Source of the DNA: Lactifluus volemus
Lineage: Eukaryota > Basidiomycota > Agaricomycetes > Russulales > Russulaceae
DNA length: 64,000 bases
Direction of reading: 5' to 3'
Assembly (NCBI GenBank): GCA_022376515.1
Contig: WTXI01000003.1
Span: 1 to 64,000, forward strand
Part shown: one piece after another, positions 21,521 through 32,771 of the stretch
Layout of the letters: each line of letters begins with the position of its first letter
How positions within the stretch are numbered: the stretch's first letter is position 1
Notes under the pieces: generated by a model
Told to the model about the DNA's origin: nothing
Seen by the model: the letters and a program-made list of their open reading frames with translations, nothing else
The model's database searches: none
Position numbers and translations under genes: made by a program

Positions 21521-22923
21521 ATGCGCAGCCCCCCAGCATTTGGGCAGTCAATGACGGAGTTAGACACCCCTCTCTTCATCCCACCTGTCGACGAGGGATT
21601 GATAGTAGATCGGAAAGACGACGTTGCGACGGCTCAGCTTCTCCACTCACCCCCACGGAAACGCCCCCGAAACGTACTGGAGAGAGCTGAGGATATAAAA
21701 CCACATCAAAGCCAAGCCCTTGAAATTGTCCGTGATGAGGATTACTATCTGTCGGACGGAAGCTGCATCATTTTGGTGAAAAATACGCTATTCAATGTGA
21801 GCACAACTTTTGAGCACCAGATACAATGGTACTATCTCTATATCTTGTAGGTGCACAGGACCACTCTATCGAAAGACTCCTCTTCCTTTAGTTCTATGTT
21901 TTCTTTACCCCAAGGAGGCAAACCGGCTGAAGGCCAGTCAGATGATAATCCAATCATTCTCGTCGGAGAAACAGTATCACAATTCCGGAATTTTCTATGG
22001 GCCCTGTATGCTCTGTGAGTTACAGCGCCTCTCAGTCTTCTGCGGCTGACCAGCAAAGACCACACGAGCTCCTGCAGGTTCACTCCAGCCTGGCCAACCT
22101 TACTCGCCTCATCGACATTGGGAGCATCTCAAATAAGTACTCATTCAAGTCTCTCGAAACATGGGCGTTAGACGTCATCGTAGACACCGTCACCCGCAGA
22201 AGTTCTCCCTTCCCCCAATTCCCCTTAGCTGGCTTATGCTATGGACCGGCTGCGCCCTCACAGACATACACGCACCCGACCCAACTTACAAACTATGAGC
22301 AGATCATCTCACTCGTGCGCCTTGCGCAAATGTGCCAACACGAGCGACTGCTCAACACGATGGTTGAGTCGCTCCGCAAACATATGATCTCTTCTACACA
22401 GAACGCTTACATGGCCATGACGCTCGCGGATGAGCTTGATTTACGGGTCTTACGCGGGGCCGCCTATCTCGAGGTGATGCAGAAGGCCGTTGTCGTTGTG
22501 CGACGCCCAGGGCCCGGACCTGTAGAGGGTGAGCTTGATAGGGATGGGCGACTTGTCGTCTCGGCTACTCAGCAGATGCGGTTACTCTCGGGGTACTATC
22601 GCCTCACGATGGAGTGGGAACAGCTGCGCACCGTGCCGCCAAATTTTGACCACGCGTCATCATGTGGCACGAATTGGCACCAAAGCGGGTGTATGCAGTC
22701 ATGGCAGGAATTCTGGCGCGAGAAAACGAAGAGCGAAACGGTGCTCGTCCTCGGCCTTGCGGATGTACTAGGACGCCTACGCGCCGTCCTAAAGGAGTTT
22801 GACAAATGGGGGAGCGCGACGTACATGCATCATGATTGTCGCATGCTAGCGCGGAGAGCGATCAATGAGAAGCTAAAAGCGGTGCAGGATGCACTACCAG
22901 ACTTGTTCTCGGATGTAGTTTAG
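21521..22923 (+). CDS. BTB/POZ domain protein
   Basis: Exons 21521-21796, 21851-22014 and 22059-22923 join in phase (introns 54 and 44 nt). After a disordered leader with a basic patch (PPRKRPRN) comes a BTB core: DEDYYLSDGSCIILVKNTLFNV, then HRTTLSKDSSSFSSMF, then FLWALYALP, followed by a helical region KYSFKSLETWALDVI. The C-terminal half is a helical extension ending DLFSDVV. Agaricomycetes carry many such BTB proteins, usually thought to act as dimerising adaptors, for example for cullin-3 ligases. The substrate and role cannot be read from sequence. The start at 21521 is the first ATG in frame after an untranslated-looking stretch. Confidence 0.85.
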
Positions 22924-23094
22924 TGACCTTGGGACGCACCGAGGACATGTGATTGTGATGGGATTGTTGACCCGTCTGACCTTAACCCTATGCTCAAATG
23001 ATACCCTTCACCTCCCCATGGTTCTTCCCTATCCGTCTGGTCTATAAAACTCGCTTTTTTAAACAATAAAGTGCATCGCAAGGACAGCTGCAAT

Positions 23095-24047
23095 ATGACC
23101 TCTGGAATGTGGGATTGGGTGTCTCTGATGGAGAAGGTAGTGAAACGTGGTTTGCGCAACTCACTTCTCGTTGCGCAGATGCCAACTGCGTCGACAAGCC
23201 AGACGATGCTTCGAGCCTTATGTTTTTTTCTTATGCCAAGCCATGCTTTCGTGTCTGAGACTGGTTTGCAGCAACATTTATACGCGTCGTGCTGTTCCTG
23301 TCGAGTTCCAGGTTGTATGCCCTTGGCTTCTGCTCGAACTTGTTGACCCTAAGCTCTGGAACGACGATATGATGAATAGGATCGTCGCTAACAACGGCTC
23401 GATTCAAGCTATCCCCGAGATTCCTGCGGATGTCAAGGCTATTTCTGCCAAAGCCAAAGCCTCAACGTACATTTGCAGGCGCCGACAGCTGGTCAGCTTA
23501 CGAATACGCATTTCTACGGTTGGAAACGTGGTCTTAAGACCGACATGTACTACCTCCGCACCCGCCCAGCTGCGCAGGCGATTAACTTTACTCTTGACCA
23601 CTCGTTGGTTGCGCAAGCTAAGCAGGAAAAGGAGCAGCAGTTACAGCAGCAACAGGAAATCCAAGTGATTGAGAAGAACACGGTCGCACGCCCTGTTTCC
23701 TAACTTCCGCTCCAACCGCTCCACCCTCCTACCCTTCGGTCGATTCTGACATCGTGACAAAATCCCAGTCTATGGCCCCGACGGGTGCAGCCACAGTTAC
23801 AGAAACGACGATCGCTAATGCCTCCGCAACTACTACGGCACTAGGTGATTTATCGCCCTCGTCACTTTCGTACCCACTTACTACCCCCGCTGCTTCGCAC
23901 GACGACGCACTGGCTGGGGTCGACGAAGTACAACGACTTTCTGCTGAGAAGAACCCTGAATTCGCAGCGGCCTTATCGCGAATGAGGCCGCGACAGCTGG
24001 AAGAGGCAAATCTAGCGTGTTCCCTTGAGAACAAAGAGCATGTGTGA
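23095..24047 (+). pseudogene. Ribonucleotide reductase large subunit, decayed C-terminal fragment
   Basis: Pieces of the C-terminal third of a class I ribonucleotide reductase alpha chain follow each other in different frames: [71 protein letters not shown], then after an internal deletion [17 protein letters not shown] and [19 protein letters not shown], and finally a Thr/Ala-rich spacer ending LACSLENKEHV. Several frameshifts and loss of about 20 residues (the TVWEISQK region of relatives) separate them. The intact enzyme makes deoxyribonucleotides; this fragment lacks the N-terminal ATP cone and most of the barrel and has no intact frame. It has no introns, so it may derive from a retrocopy or a partial duplication. 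A real RNR1 gene must lie elsewhere. Confidence 0.8.
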
Positions 24048-24390
24048 TGTGTTCTGGCTGAAGATGGTGCGCACGTGGAAATTTCGTCGTTGCTGTATTC
24101 TTGTATCGCCTCAGCACACCACCTTATATCGTCCTATATCTCGGTTGGATGTTCTCATGATATTCTTGCTATTCCTCTACACTGTCTTGTACTATTCTAG
24201 TTATGGAACATACGTCTCCTTGTCCAAATTTGTTGTTGTCCCCGACGCAGCTGAATCATAATGTGCAAGCAACTTATTTTCTCGGTTTCACGACAAAATG
24301 TGCAACAGTCAAGTTACGTAGACGTTCAGAGTGAGCATTAGTGAGCCCCGAAAATCAGTCGCTCATTTGTGAGTAAATAACGTCCGAGTC

Positions 24391-25160
24391 ATGTCGACTA
24401 TGATTTCGAAGAACCTATATCCAGTTGACTCCTGGAACGGCATGCAAGCAACAGTTACCCACCACCCACGGATTGAAACCCAGGTGTGTGACTGTCAATG
24501 CAGTCACTTCGACTCCGAGTCGGATGGACTTTTCGAGACATACTTTTCGCGACGGAGTCGTACTCAAATTTAAGTGGATACCACAGAAGTCGAGTTCCCT
24601 GATATCCCCTCAGTTGCTAAGCCCATCGGTGCGTCACACACCGCCTTGCGGCGCAGCGGCGAGCCGTTCTATACGGTCACCATCCTACACGACCCGACCA
24701 CCGACTGGAGCCAAGCCAGATCTCTTCAGATCTGGAGCGCATGCACCCGCATGCGCCGAAGCTCTTCCCGGCCAGCACAGAGGATGTGATCACCGAATTG
24801 AACAACAAATTCACACACGCACGATCGGCGCAGTGTTGGCTCCGGGCACAACTGCGTGGAGGGAGCGAAGACGAAGTTACTTGCGTTCCACGCGCGTGAA
24901 CGTAGATTCGGTGAGCCCTTCGAACCATTCTCTGCGCCTGGTGTCGCCACCGCCGCGCGCTATGATGTGGTGGGTCAAGCGTTGGATCCGTTCGCAAGGA
25001 CGCAGAAGCGTCGGGCGCAATCATCATTGGGGAGCGAGAGACTATGTCATTGTGGCACGTTGGCTCGGTTGGACACGTCGGGTCTGAGGCGCGGATGCAC
25101 AAAAGTGGGGAGGTAGCATCATTATTGCGTTCAAGAAGTGGTTTGAATATGTGCCAGAAA
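24391..25160 (+). pseudogene. Glutathione S-transferase-like relic
   Basis: Disjoint segments recall a basidiomycete GST of the kind beginning with a YDIP-like strand. A possible YDFEEPI is near 24400. VEFPDIPSVAKPIGAS and RSGEPFYTVTILHDPTT lie at about 24590-24705. In a shifted frame PHAPKLFPASTEDVI lies near 24740-24790. RDYVIVARWLGWTRRV is at about 25035-25085, followed by a stop and GADAQKWG. The order (N-terminal thioredoxin-fold strand, LFP loop, C-terminal helical domain) is that of a GST, but stops and frameshifts are spread throughout. Identification is by remembered family motifs. It is adjacent to the ribonucleotide reductase relic. Confidence 0.6.
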
Positions 25161-25367
25161 TCTGTATGCGACTCCACCAGATGGGTATTACCCCTGCCTC
25201 TGGCCTCTGGACTCTGATCCCTCCTGTTTCCTCCACATATGCTTTAAGAGTGAGTATACTTGATTCGTGTATATCAAAAGTTATAAGTTACAAAGACTCG
25301 GCGTGGCTAGGGGATAGCCCAATTGGCGGACTTTGCCGGGACCTTGCCTGCTACTGTCACGGACTGC

Positions 25368-26560
25368 ATGACCAGCAACTTGAGTTCATCCATGTTCATG
25401 GCCATCACAGGTGCATCCGAGTGGGAGCGCGTCCTCTGGAGGCCACAACCGTTTCCTGACAACTACGTCCCGCCCACTTTTCTTTCCGCTCTCTCCAAGA
25501 ACCGTAATATTTTTAGACTTAAATCGCTTTCACAAGTTGACTTTTTTCATAGCCAATGTACTACCATACCGGTATTGGCCACTTGTACTGGGTGCATGCA
25601 CGATTTCACAGCACATCTCCGCCATCTTTATCTTTCTGGCCGTTTTTACTCGGCTTCTCGACAACACTCTCGACCCCCGTCTACTCGTCGCCCTCTCCAC
25701 CATGAACTTTGTTGCAGGGTGTATCATTTGGGAGCTATTGGAATATTTTTGGGGTGATGCGACTCAAAGTGGCTCTGCCGATCGTCGTTCGTTACTCTGT
25801 GCACTTGCTTAATTGAAGGCTGACCCCATTCTGCAGGTGCACGCACTGTCAAGGCCTCCCTCCTCGTCTTCCTCGCACTTATTGCCCTCGCACCCATCCT
25901 TCGCACTCTCACCGCACCCACCTCCGCTGACTCTATCTGGGCCCTCGCGACGGCGCTCTTCTCGTGCACGCTGTCCTTGCCGACTACTCATATGCCACAC
26001 CTCCCGTCCAAAGTGAACGGTCTGTGTCGCATTTCATCTCTTTTTGGTGCCTGGGAAATGCTGACAAAAAGGACCACCATCTGAACGAAAGGCTGACCTC
26101 TGTGTTGTCCATCAATGCCGCCATTTCAGCTGCGGTCGTGTTGGCATCGCGCCTCCATGATGATCTCTCCGTTTTTGCGTTGATGCTTTTCTCTGTCCAA
26201 GCCTTTGCCCTTTTCCCTATCCTCCGCCGTCGCGTACAAGTACGTCCTTGTTCACGAGTGCTACACTAGGAGTTCACGTGTACTTGACGAACAGTCTATG
26301 CCGGCTCATGTTCAATCTCTTGTCACTGTACTACTTGGGTCTGCAGCGTTGGCGGCACCGTCACCGGCACTCTGTGGGGGGGTGTTGGCGAGTGTTACAT
26401 TTGGGGGACCCGCTGTTTTGACGTGGGCCCAACAGTACAAACAGTACGTCTTCGACTAAATTTGGTGCTAAGGTATCACTAATATTATTTACTTAGCGAG
26501 ATCCGCGGGCCATGGGACGCGGCGACACCACGTGGTTTTGAGCAGGAAGGAAGTGGGTGA
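25368..26560 (+). CDS. GPI2: GPI-GlcNAc transferase subunit GPI2/PIG-C
   Basis: This membrane subunit of the ER complex performs the first step of GPI-anchor synthesis. The likely start is the ATG at 25368 (25392 and 25398 are also in frame). Motifs: EWERVLWRPQPFPDNYVP, YRYWPLVLGACTISQHISAI, LDPRLLVALST, ERLTSVLSINAAISAAVVLA, FALMLFSVQAFALFPILRRR, and the C-terminus HEIRGPWDAATPRGF. At least four GT-AG introns can be placed and multiple hydrophobic segments are evident. In exon 3 the frame changes near 25956-25963: IWALATALF is followed by LVHAVLADYSYATPPVQ one frame away, where TTCTCG would read in phase as TTCCTCG. All other junctions are in phase, so one missing C, by error or mutation, is the simplest explanation. 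Confidence 0.85.
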
Positions 26561-27524
26561 ACCGTATACTGTGTATCCATGATCCTCTCAATCAAGTGGG
26601 GCTACCCTATTGTTTATCTTGGCAACTCGAGGAACCGGCTTTTTGGAGATGCTCGATGCAGACCCCGCCTCGGAGCATGTGCAGCTTCTGTCCCTAATCA
26701 CGACTTTCATGGTGGAGAATCTCTACGTACGTCCTCCCAACGAGTCATCCTTGCCTATATGTGGTGCATCGCTCACAGGTTTGTAGCTCTGGTGTTTCGC
26801 CCACGTATTGTTCCTTCAACACAACGTTGACGTTATGTGGCCTCTGTGGCCCACTCTTTTAGCTACTTGCTCGTCCGCCGCTCTCCTCAATGCGATAAGC
26901 CACAGTATCACGAGACGCATGTATGACGTGCTTTATGCGGGCTCGCAAGAGCTGTTTCCGAAAGAATCGATACTCCCCAAGTTCTTCCTCTATTTATTTA
27001 TCGAGGCTCATCGCGTTATCGATACCTTTGAGTAGGTCATGAAGACAACACGGCAACGTAGTGTTCATGTCATGGGGTCTCTTCAGTCTCCCATTGTCCT
27101 TGTCACAGGTGGAATGTATTAAATCGCTGCGTCCGCATGCTACTGCGGACCAGTTCAGTTATCGGATGATCGTTTGATCGTGGAAGATAGCGGTGGGAAT
27201 GGTTGAAGCATGACCTGGCATGAAGGCCCAACGCACGGTATTCGTCCGTACTAAGAGCATCGGAGTCTGAGAAAGGAAAAAGGCTTTGGCCGGATCGAGA
27301 GACAACGGAATTACGTACGAGCTTTGATCCTTGTTGCGATAAGGGCGGACCGCAGCTACTTGCATTCTTACGCTTGCGTGCGCAGTTGAAAAAAAAAAGG
27401 GGGGGAAACTGGAACCAATATAAACCGAATCAATGAACAGCCCAAGTATCGTCATTGGCCTTCAGCTTACTGCACCTCCATACACCATACTTCTAACAAC
27501 ACTACTGACTTGACGTCGCCAAAT
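26561..27524. other. Unassigned region with membrane-protein-like fragments
   Basis: Plus-strand fragments at 26600-26750 (LLFILATRGTGFLEMLDADP, LITTFMVENLY, followed by a plausible intron GTACGT...CACAG) and 26805-27035 (WPLWPTLLATCSSAALLNA, SITRRMYDVLYAGSQELFP, ending EAHRVIDTFE) look like pieces of a membrane protein but do not join in one frame, and I do not recognise the family. From 27036 to the Dicer start no coding frame is supported; this stretch should contain the Dicer promoter. Confidence 0.3.
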
Positions 27525-30500
27525 ATGCCAGACAACTCATCTGTGACGGGGAACGATGACATCCCATCGCCGGCCCCAACTCACCGCATCCGTGGGTACC
27601 AACAGGAGATGCTTGACGAGAGTTTAAAGCGGAACATCATCATCGCTCTTGATACGGGGGCGGGAAAGACCCACATCGCAGTCCTCCGTATGATCGAAGC
27701 AGAGCGCAAATCGTCCAAGGTGCGTTCGTCGTTGCGGCGCCCGCGGCCCCACGATATCTTCCGTCGTTTAACCGCGTATTACCTAGGTCTCATGGTTCCT
27801 TGCACCGACTGTCGCACTCGCACAGCAACAGAAAGCTGTCATTGCAGGTCATTCGCACTTCTCTGTCGCGTTCATCTCTGGGGCGAACGAGCCAGACCAG
27901 TGGAAGGACACGGAATTGTGGCGTCGAGTACTGGATGACCACCGCGTCGTCGTCAGCACGCATGACGTGCTCCTTAACGCGCTCCGCCACGGATACATAC
28001 ACCTCGGGCGTGACATCGGTTTGCTCGTGTTCGACGAGGCACACCATGCTGCCGATAAGCATCCGTATAACCTGGTGATGCGGGAATTTTACGACAAGCT
28101 GCTACCGCGCACTCCCGACAAGGAGGAAAAGGATGTTCGTCCTATGATCCTTGGACTCACTGCGAGCCCCACCTTTGGTAATAATGCGGAGAAAGCTTTC
28201 AGGTGCGTAAAAGCCAGCACTTTCTGTTGTTCTTCTTGACTTGCATGTGGCTAAGAGAGTTTTGGGTAGGCAACTTGAACTCAATTTGGATGCCACCATC
28301 TGCGCCCCGCTTTGGTTCCGTGGAGAGCTCGAGGGTTTCGTGCACCGGCCTGAATTCAAACACGTCATATACGCAGAGCCGGTATCTCTCACACCTTCGA
28401 AAAGCCTGCGATCTCTGAAGAAGGTCGTCGCCTCCCTGAATATCGAGGAGGACCCGTGGGTGATCGACCGACGTGTCACTCTTCAAAGACTCAACCCAGG
28501 CCCTGAGCGCAATCGCATCGACCAACGACTGTCGAGGGCCATTGACAAGCACGACACGTTTACGCACAAGGGCCTCCGCGACTTTGAGCGAGCCGCGGAC
28601 GAGATTTTCTCTGACATCGGCGAATGGGCGGCAGACTGGTACATCCAACAGGTGTGCCAGCAGGCAGCCAGTACGGGCGATATGTCCCCGGAGTTCTCCT
28701 TCTCATTGAGCGAAAGCGAGAGGAACTACTTGCTCAAACACCTCTCGCGCGTCAAGGTTGCTCCTGTACCAGACGAGCAAGTCATGATGAAAGTCTCGGA
28801 CAAAGTGGAGAAATTGATTGATGTCCTGCTGAGAGAAAAGGCGTTCTTTCAGGTCTCGGATATGGAATACCGTAGCCTTGTTTTTGCCACGCGACGCGAC
28901 GCGGTGCTCGCGCTGACAGAGGTCCTCGCACGTCACCCGCGGACCGCGCACGACTTCAGGGTCGGCAGTCTCCTCGGCGAATCAGGCAACTCGCGACGTC
29001 GTTCATTCCTCGACATCACGCGGCGTCTGCTGCGCCAATCCGCAAATGAGACACTCTCGGATTTCCGCATCGGCGACCTTAACGTGATTGTTGCAACCGC
29101 AGTCGCGGAGGAAGGGTTGGATATATCGGCATGTTGCAACGTCGTGCGGTGGGACCCGCCAGCGAACATGGTCAGCTGGGCGCAGAGTCGAGGGCGTGCT
29201 CGCCAGCAATATAGCACGTTCGTTCTTATGCTTTCAGATTCATTGGCATTTGAGCGGACTGTGCGCGATTGGGAGAAATTGGAAGAAGAGATGACAAAGT
29301 TGTACAACACGAGACAAGAACGCCGAGAGCTGGTCAATGAAGATCACGCAGTGGACGACGAAGATAAAAAGTTGCGATTTAGCGTAGAATCGACTGAGTA
29401 TGCCTTTATCCCCCCCCCCTTTTTTTTCCCTTTCTGACCTTCAAACCAGCGCCGTGCTGACGGGAGACTCGGCCATTGGACACATCTTTCACTTCTGCTC
29501 CGTTCTCTCCTCCCGCCTGGTTAATCACGTTCCCCTGTTCGAGATCGACCCTCCCGATTATCCCCTGGAATGGCACGCACAGAGTTTACCACGGCCAGGG
29601 AATGTGGGACCATATGGGTGTAGGCTGATACTTCCTAGACTGGTCGATGCTCGTTTCCGCACATTTTCGACCCCCCGAGTTCACCCCACCAAGGTGTCAG
29701 CGAGACGCAGCGTCGCCTTCCACGCTTATCGAGCGCTATATGAAAACAGATTGCTCAATGAGCATCTCCTGCCGCTCACGAGCGTCCTGCAGCCCGACTT
29801 GGAACATGAAGTACGGCTTCTATTAAAGGAGGTCGAGCGGCGTGAGAGTACGGCACTAGTATCGAGTCAGTTTGATCCCTGGCACGTCTCTGGAACCGGT
29901 GAGGCGGACAGCCGGTGGTGGTCAACGACAATAGAGGTAGACGGGCTGCCGTCTCTGCGCATGCTCACGCAAGCCGCCCTTCCCTCGCTCCGGGACAATG
30001 AACTTCCTACCATCCATACACGCGAACGCGTTCAATTCAAAGTACACGTCAAAGGAGGAACACCTATCTTCGCTGGAGTTGATGGCGACGTTCTGGCCCG
30101 CGCGAGAGAGTTTACGCGTCAGCTCTTCTGGCCGATGTATGGCACGCGCATGAAATGGGACCAGACGGACTTCCTCCATCTCTTTATTCCCGTGGACGAG
30201 TCACCGACTGTTTGGGACGAGCGAAGAGATGTCCTGGCCTCGGACCCTAGTTTTTCTGGTGGACAACGACTCTTTGCGCCCTTCTTGTGGTTTGAGCAGT
30301 GCTACGGTCTCGCAGGCGACATTTCAATTGTGAGCCTCACAATGAAGGGCAGTAAACCTTACAAATTTATACGTTTGAACAACGACCCCATTACCATAGA
30401 AGAAAAGGCGGACCTGGTGAAACGATACGTGCGTGGGGACGATGAAGAAAGCGCCAGTCTCAATATCACGTACCCATTGATTCTGGCACGATCGCTTGTC

Positions 30501-32627
30501 AAGCGCAACTTCCTCACACCCATGCCGGCCGAGTCTAAGGGGTTGGACGCCGCTAGCCAAAAGCCGGTGCTACTTCTGAAGGATTCCACGCTGGTGGCAC
30601 TGATATCTCCGCACGAAGCACAGTTCGCGCAGTGGGCTCCCTCAATTATCAGGCACTTACAGATGGCTAGCACCGCCTGTTCCTTGCGAGATGCCTTATT
30701 CTCGGGAACACCGATGGCTGAGATCTCTCTAGACTTGCTTCTGACCGCGACCACCACACCAGCCGCACAGGAACGCACTCACTACCAGCGCCTTGAGACA
30801 CTTGGCGATACCGTCCTCAAGTTTGTAGTAACCATCCAGCTTCTCTTTGCGTACCCTTTATGGAGCGAAGGATACCTATCGAGACGCAAGGACCACGCGG
30901 TCTCGAATGCCAACCTCTCCAAGATGGCGATGCATCCTGATCGAAGGCTATACAAGTGGATCATCCGCGATGTTTTCGTTCCAAAGAGGTGGAAACCAAG
31001 GCTTGCATCTGACCCGGTTGGATTGTTGTTCCAAGAAACGTCACTTGAGAAGTCGGGGATGACAGAGAAGCAGAAGAGGAGAGCAAGCGTTGTGCGGAAT
31101 CTATCTACCAAGGTCTTGGCGGACGTCGTCGAGGCTCTCATTGGTGCTGCGTACTTGCGCGGTAGCTTCGCGTTGGGGGTTGAATGCATGAAGGTCTTTG
31201 ATCTTGGCCTATCTTGGAGGGCGCTCCCCGAATGCGTCCATGCCATGTATTCACGTATCGACAACCTCGCCTACTTACCGACCCAAGTCGCTGTCGTGGA
31301 AGATATCCTAGGGTACACGTTCCGCCGCAAGGCCATTGCGGTGGAGGCCCTCATGCATGCAAGCTACCAGAGCGACATAGAGACGATGTCTTACGAGCGC
31401 ATGGAATTCCTTGGAGACGCAGTGCTTGATATGCTTGTCACGGATTACCTTTACCATGTTCCAGGGAAGGACTATGGTCCCGGGAAGATACACTCGATCA
31501 AGACAGCCGTGGTAAATGCACATTTCCTCGCGATGTTGTGCCTGCGTGCATATACCGAGTTGTCCGCGGCCATACCCTCATGGTCACAACACGATGGTAT
31601 TACTATGGTGGACGATATGCGGCGCGTACACCTCTACAAGTGCCTATTACATTCAAACGTGACAATCTTGAATGAGCAACAGGCCACGTTCACGCGATGG
31701 GAACGGCCAGGCGGTCGCGACGTCATCGAGGCTGCGCTTGAAGAGTGTCGCGCTTTCCCTTGGTCGGCGCTGACCTCGTTGCAAGCACCCAAGTTCCTGA
31801 GCGACATGTTCGAGAGCCTGCTCGGAGCTGTTTATCTTGATTCTCTCGGAGACCTTGATATCACGCGGGATGTGCTCCGCCGTCTGGGTCACTGGGAGAT
31901 TTTGGAGCGCATCGTTGAGCACAACATGGACGTGCGGCACCCTGTCTCCCGGCTGTACCTGTGGGCGAGCCAGCACCACGAAAAGGTGAAGTGCAGTTCC
32001 CCAAAAAGGGATAAGGACAAGATCAGCTGTTCTGTCCTCTGGGATGATTACGAGGTCGCCAAGGTTGAGGGTGAATGGCGAGGGCGCGTCAGCCACGAGG
32101 ACGTCCGCTTCGCTGTAGCGGAGAAGGCCACCACCTTGTTGGAGGATCCTCTGTCCCTGCTGCGAATCTGGCTTGAGAAGCGCAGTTGCAGGATCGAGTA
32201 CACCACAGAAGAGGCTGAAGGCACATTGATATGCAGCGCGATTGTTGACGGCACGATGATCTGTACTGTCCGCTCAAGTGACATTTCAGCAACAAGCGAG
32301 GAAGAAACGAAACGAGCCGCCGCAGCCGAGACCCTCAAGAAGCTGGACATGCCGGTCTACTGGCTTGCATTCTTATCAGCTCAGCATCATTTTGACGTTG
32401 ACTACCAAATTTACGAAGAGGATGGGATGAAGGTCTGTCTTGTGTATGTGAACGGAATCGAGGCTGGCAAGGTCGAGCACCAAGTCAAGGGCCCCGGTCC
32501 CATTAAGACGGAGGAAGAGATGATGGCGGGCGCTGCCAAGGAGGCTATAGAAGGGATAGAGCGACAGGTCACAAGCACGGAGTCGGACAATTGGGAAGGT
32601 GCCGAGTTGGGTGGTTCATCCGACTAG
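27525..32627 (+). CDS. DCL: Dicer-like ribonuclease
   Basis: Cuts double-stranded RNA into small RNAs for RNA silencing. Exons 27525-27719, 27787-28202, 28258-29397 and 29450-32627 join in phase to 1,642 residues. Domains: DExH helicase with Walker A TGAGKT (about 43-48) and DEAH box ([13 protein letters not shown], about 148); helicase C domain with [15 protein letters not shown] and [13 protein letters not shown]; Dicer dimerisation domain ([15 protein letters not shown]); RNase IIIa with [12 protein letters not shown] (about 1030) and [12 protein letters not shown]; RNase IIIb with [14 protein letters not shown] (about 1233) and [15 protein letters not shown]. Both acidic catalytic sets appear complete. 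A long region between dimerisation and RNase III domains shows no obvious PAZ signature, and the C-terminal part may hold a weak dsRNA-binding domain. No frameshift is present. Confidence 0.95.
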
Positions 32628-32771
32628 GCTAGAATGTGGCTGTAGTGAGTTTATAGTCTAAGAAGTACAGTAGTTCCGAATTCCGTGATACCCGCGGTTG
32701 TCACCAGTAATCAAGTTTTTATTTCGGTTAACATCCTGCCACACTTTTGCACTTTATCTTCGCCCCTCATC

